In this document: positions 13,719 through 15,801 of the stretch, in pieces
How the letters are laid out: the number at the start of each line of letters is the position of its first letter
Position numbering within the stretch: position 1 is the stretch's first letter
Assembly (NCBI GenBank): GCA_022545875.1
Contig: JAKEIF010000187.1
Coordinates: 1-15,801 of the forward strand
Origin: Nitrososphaera sp.
GTDB lineage: Archaea > Thermoproteota > Nitrososphaeria > Nitrososphaerales > Nitrososphaeraceae
Direction of reading: 5' to 3'
Length of the DNA: 15,801 nt
The notes under the pieces: generated by a model
The model's input: the letters and a program-made list of their open reading frames with translations, nothing else
Databases searched by the model: none
Told to the model about the DNA's origin: nothing
Translations under genes and position numbers: made by a program

Positions 13719-14381
13719 ATGGCTGCAAAAATAGGGTCAATTGCACCAAACCTCCATGTTTCTTCCTGGGTACAAGGCAAAGCCACGAACATCGACAAGG
13801 AGAAAGGAAATGTTGTCCTGGTCGAAGTCTTTCAAGTGAACTGTCCTGGTTGTTTTCTATACGGAATCCCGGAGGCAATTGATCTGCACTCAAAATACAA
13901 GGACAAAGGTCTTACTATCCTGGGTATTGCCACTGCCTTTGAAGACTTTGACAAGAACAATCTGGAGAATCTTCAAAAACTCGTCACAACTGGACAGGTC
14001 ATAGGCGAGACATTTAAGGCACTTTCGCAATACGGACAACTAAAGGACGGAGACAAGCTCCCATACAAGATCCCATTCCCTGTTGGGATGGACATGCTCC
14101 GAAAGGATTCAGAAGGACTAACCGATAGTAAGGTGATGGATTTCGTGGAAGCAAATGTGCCCGAGTTCAGGTCCTATAACGAGAAAGAGCGGCAGATTCT
14201 CATACAGCGCGTAAAGCATTATCTACAGGGCAAAGAGTATTCCGCTCTTACTTTCGAAGAATATGCTCTTAGGGGCACTCCTTCTAGTATTCTTGTTGAC
14301 AGAAAAGGTAACCTACGATCGACGTCATTTGGTTCTGGCGGACACTTGGAAGGCTCCGTTGTTGAGCTGTTAGAAGAGTAG
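13719..14381 (+). CDS. Thioredoxin-fold redoxin protein (TlpA-like) with NCPGC site
   Basis: The 220-residue protein has a thioredoxin-like fold of the redoxin type: an opening GSIAPNLHVSSWVQG (6-20), a central strand VVLVEVFQV leading into the redox site NCPGC (Cys42 and Cys45), and near the end RGTPSSILVDRKG (185-197), where Pro188 is the expected cis-proline. Between them lies a long helical insertion of about 70 residues (about 100-175), larger than in most TlpA proteins. There is no signal peptide, so it should act in the cytoplasm. It may be a disulfide reductase or thiol oxidoreductase; the partner is unknown. It follows psmA by 53 nt and precedes the SPOUT gene by only 5 nt, so it is probably co-transcribed with the latter. 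Confidence 0.8.
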   Translation: MAAKIGSIAPNLHVSSWVQGKATNIDKEKGNVVLVEVFQVNCPGCFLYGIPEAIDLHSKYKDKGLTILGIATAFEDFDKNNLENLQKLVTTGQVIGETFKALSQYGQLKDGDKLPYKIPFPVGMDMLRKDSEGLTDSKVMDFVEANVPEFRSYNEKERQILIQRVKHYLQGKEYSALTFEEYALRGTPSSILVDRKGNLRSTSFGSGGHLEGSVVELLEE

Positions 14382-14386
14382 CTAAA

Positions 14387-15262
14387 ATGCCTAACCTGTG
14401 GATTGCCATACCGGATTCATCACTTTCTGACGAACAGACAAAACGTGACAAGAGCATAAAGATCGGCCAGTTCGCTCGAGCCTGTTCTATTTTTCAAGTG
14501 ACCCGAATCTATGTCTACCATGATATGCTGTCACAGTTTGAAGGCGAAGACGCAAACCTCCTGAAAATTATACTGAGATACCTCGATACACCACAATATC
14601 TGCGCAAAGCGCTGTACCCGAGAATGCATCAGCTGGAATATGCGGGCATACTTCACCCGATAAAGGCACCCCACCATAAGCCGCCAGAGGACATCAAGAA
14701 GGTACGCGTAGGGGATATCCGAACAGGAGTCATTGCAAAGGTGAAAGGCCAGCTTTTTGCCGAAGTAGGTTTGGGATCCCTCGTGCCTTTTGGAGGCCAA
14801 GGGTTTGAGGGCAAAAAGGTAAATGTAAAATTCGTTTCATCCTACCCAAATCTTCGAGCGATTGAAGCTACGGAAGACGATATCGAACAATACTGGGGAT
14901 ACGAGGTCAAGGAGGTACCGTCGATAACCAAGCTGGTCGCGGGACTGGAAAATACTGAAACTATTATCACGACTAGAAAAGGCAACCACTTCAAGAACGT
15001 CGAGGCAAAATTGATCGAAAGAGCTGGAAATGTTCAGAATCTCCTCGTAATATTCGGATCACCAAAGCACGGTGTCCACGAGCTCGTTGCAAAAGAAGGC
15101 GGGAATCTAAAATCAATCGAATTTATCGTAAACATGTTTCCTAATCAGGCCACCGAAACAGTAAGACTTGAAGAGGCTCTTCTGGGCACGCTAGCAATTC
15201 TCAATAGCTCAATCGCACACCTAGGAAGACAGGTACATACAAGTCAGAATCCAGTGAGCTGA
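14387..15262 (+). CDS. SPOUT-family RNA methyltransferase (DUF171 type)
   Basis: The 291-residue protein belongs to the SPOUT (alpha/beta knot) family often annotated as putative RNA methyltransferase. The knotted SAM-binding part shows IFGSPKHGV at 222-230 and NMFPNQATETVRLEEALLG at 249-267, typical of the DUF171 group. Residues about 105-165 form an inserted OB/S1-like RNA-binding domain (VRVGDIRTGVIAKVKGQLFA and following). The N-terminal IAIPDSSLSDEQTKRDKS opening is the usual beginning of the Rossmann-like half. Archaeal relatives frequently sit directly before the ribosomal protein L3 gene, as here, which suggests a rRNA or ribosome-related substrate; the modified base is not known from sequence. 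ATG start 5 nt after the redoxin gene. Confidence 0.88.
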   Translation: MPNLWIAIPDSSLSDEQTKRDKSIKIGQFARACSIFQVTRIYVYHDMLSQFEGEDANLLKIILRYLDTPQYLRKALYPRMHQLEYAGILHPIKAPHHKPPEDIKKVRVGDIRTGVIAKVKGQLFAEVGLGSLVPFGGQGFEGKKVNVKFVSSYPNLRAIEATEDDIEQYWGYEVKEVPSITKLVAGLENTETIITTRKGNHFKNVEAKLIERAGNVQNLLVIFGSPKHGVHELVAKEGGNLKSIEFIVNMFPNQATETVRLEEALLGTLAILNSSIAHLGRQVHTSQNPVS

Positions 15263-15349
15263 AAAACTGTCAGTCAATATTGCCTACGGCCGCGCTCGTA
15301 GCAGAAAATTTCGAACGACATCTCTCTGGATAAAGCAAAGGTCAAATAA

Positions 15350-15358
15350 CTTATTAAA
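15350..15358 (+). promoter_or_regulatory. TATA-like box for rpl3
   Basis: CTTATTAAA is centred about 31 nt before the ATG at 15385, giving a leader of about 4 nt. It suggests that the ribosomal protein cluster starting with rpl3 has its own promoter in the 122-nt gap after the SPOUT gene. Confidence 0.5.
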
Positions 15359-15384
15359 GGGACTGGCAGAGTCATGCAGTAACT

Positions 15385-15801
15385 ATGGGTCATCGTAAGT
15401 ATAGCGCGCCAAGGAGAGGAAGCATTGCTTTTAGACCAAGAGCAAGAGCCCAGAGCCTTGAGGCACGAGTCAGGACATGGCCACAGATTGCTGGAGAAAA
15501 AGCATCTCTCCTAGGATTTGCAGGTTTCAAAGTTGGTGGTATTCACGTCCTAAGTATTGACGACAGAGAAAAGACGCCGAATTTTGGCAAGCAGTTGTTA
15601 AATGCAGCAACTGTAATCGCTACTCCTCCCGTAAAAGTCATTGGCATCAGGGGATACAAGAAGGATATCTATGGGCATCACGCGATTTTTGACATTTATG
15701 CAAAGGATCTGCCTAAAGAACTAGCGCGCAAGTTCGACGCAAAGCATTCAGATGAGGCTTATTCCAAAGCCGAGACCTCGCTGGCTGGTGCGAGTTCAAT
15801 T
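15385..15801 (+). CDS. rpl3: Ribosomal protein L3 (uL3), 5' part, cut by the window edge
   Basis: The frame opens with ATG at 15385 and stays open for 139 codons to the last base. The N terminus MGHRKYSAPRRGSIAFRPRA is the archaeal/eukaryotic L3 opening, followed by LLGFAGFKVGGIHVLSIDD and VKVIGIRGYKKD, the first strands of the L3 beta barrel. L3 is an early-assembly protein of the large subunit whose extension reaches the peptidyl transferase centre; the extension tip is not in the window. The full protein is normally about 330-350 residues, so less than half is present. In archaea L3 usually leads a run of ribosomal protein genes (L4, L23, L2), so those genes are expected just beyond the window. 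Confidence 0.95.
   Translation, partial: MGHRKYSAPRRGSIAFRPRARAQSLEARVRTWPQIAGEKASLLGFAGFKVGGIHVLSIDDREKTPNFGKQLLNAATVIATPPVKVIGIRGYKKDIYGHHAIFDIYAKDLPKELARKFDAKHSDEAYSKAETSLAGASSI

Noticed and set aside
15284..15301. CTACG/CGTAG hairpin after the SPOUT gene
   Set aside because: A five-pair stem with an eight-base loop and only a weak T stretch after it; not enough for a terminator call.

Overview
The window reads as a chromosomal segment of an archaeon, most likely an ammonia-oxidising thaumarchaeote of the soil Nitrososphaera type. The support is archaeal 20S proteasome alpha and beta genes, an archaeal ribosomal protein L3 gene preceded by a SPOUT RNA methyltransferase gene, archaeal families (DUF371, pre-PUA/PUA protein), and TATA-like boxes about 26-38 nt upstream of many starts, implying leaderless or short-leader transcripts. 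Several genes seem to use TTG or GTG starts. The genus is an inference. No rRNA, tRNA, IS element, CRISPR array or prophage was recognised.

Layout. Bases 1-483 hold no confident gene. A GHKL-ATPase gene (484-2091) and a proteasome beta-type gene (2145-2750) follow on the plus strand and meet a convergent PUA-domain gene whose stop codon overlaps the beta stop. Next come an AIM24/TIGR00266 gene (plus), a 52-residue zinc-finger gene (minus, 4035-4193), and homoserine dehydrogenase (minus, with a one-base frameshift near 4743). A TauE/SafE-type transporter gene (plus) shares its promoter region with homoserine dehydrogenase. A 604-residue tandem SDR protein resembling the N-terminal half of Chloroflexus malonyl-CoA reductase lies on the minus strand (6286-8100). 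A minus-strand purine operon purK-purE-orf-orf (10573/10600 down to 8176) is divergent from purC (10684-11517). Beyond it are a winged-helix regulator with a CPFC tail motif, a convergent DUF371 gene, the proteasome alpha gene psmA, a redoxin-fold gene, a SPOUT methyltransferase gene, and the first 139 codons of rpl3, cut by the window edge.

How the genes fit together. The segment is mostly housekeeping: proteolysis (psmA, psmB-like), purine synthesis (PurK, PurE, PurC; AIR to SAICAR), threonine/methionine synthesis (Hom), and the start of a ribosomal protein cluster. The points most worth a second look are a proteasome beta-type subunit with Ala at the Thr1 position while the other active-site positions align without gaps, the frameshift in homoserine dehydrogenase, an SDR protein lacking two of the usual catalytic residues in its better-preserved domain, and two uncharacterised genes attached to the purK-purE operon. 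I see no cluster that clearly forms a new defence or mobile system.
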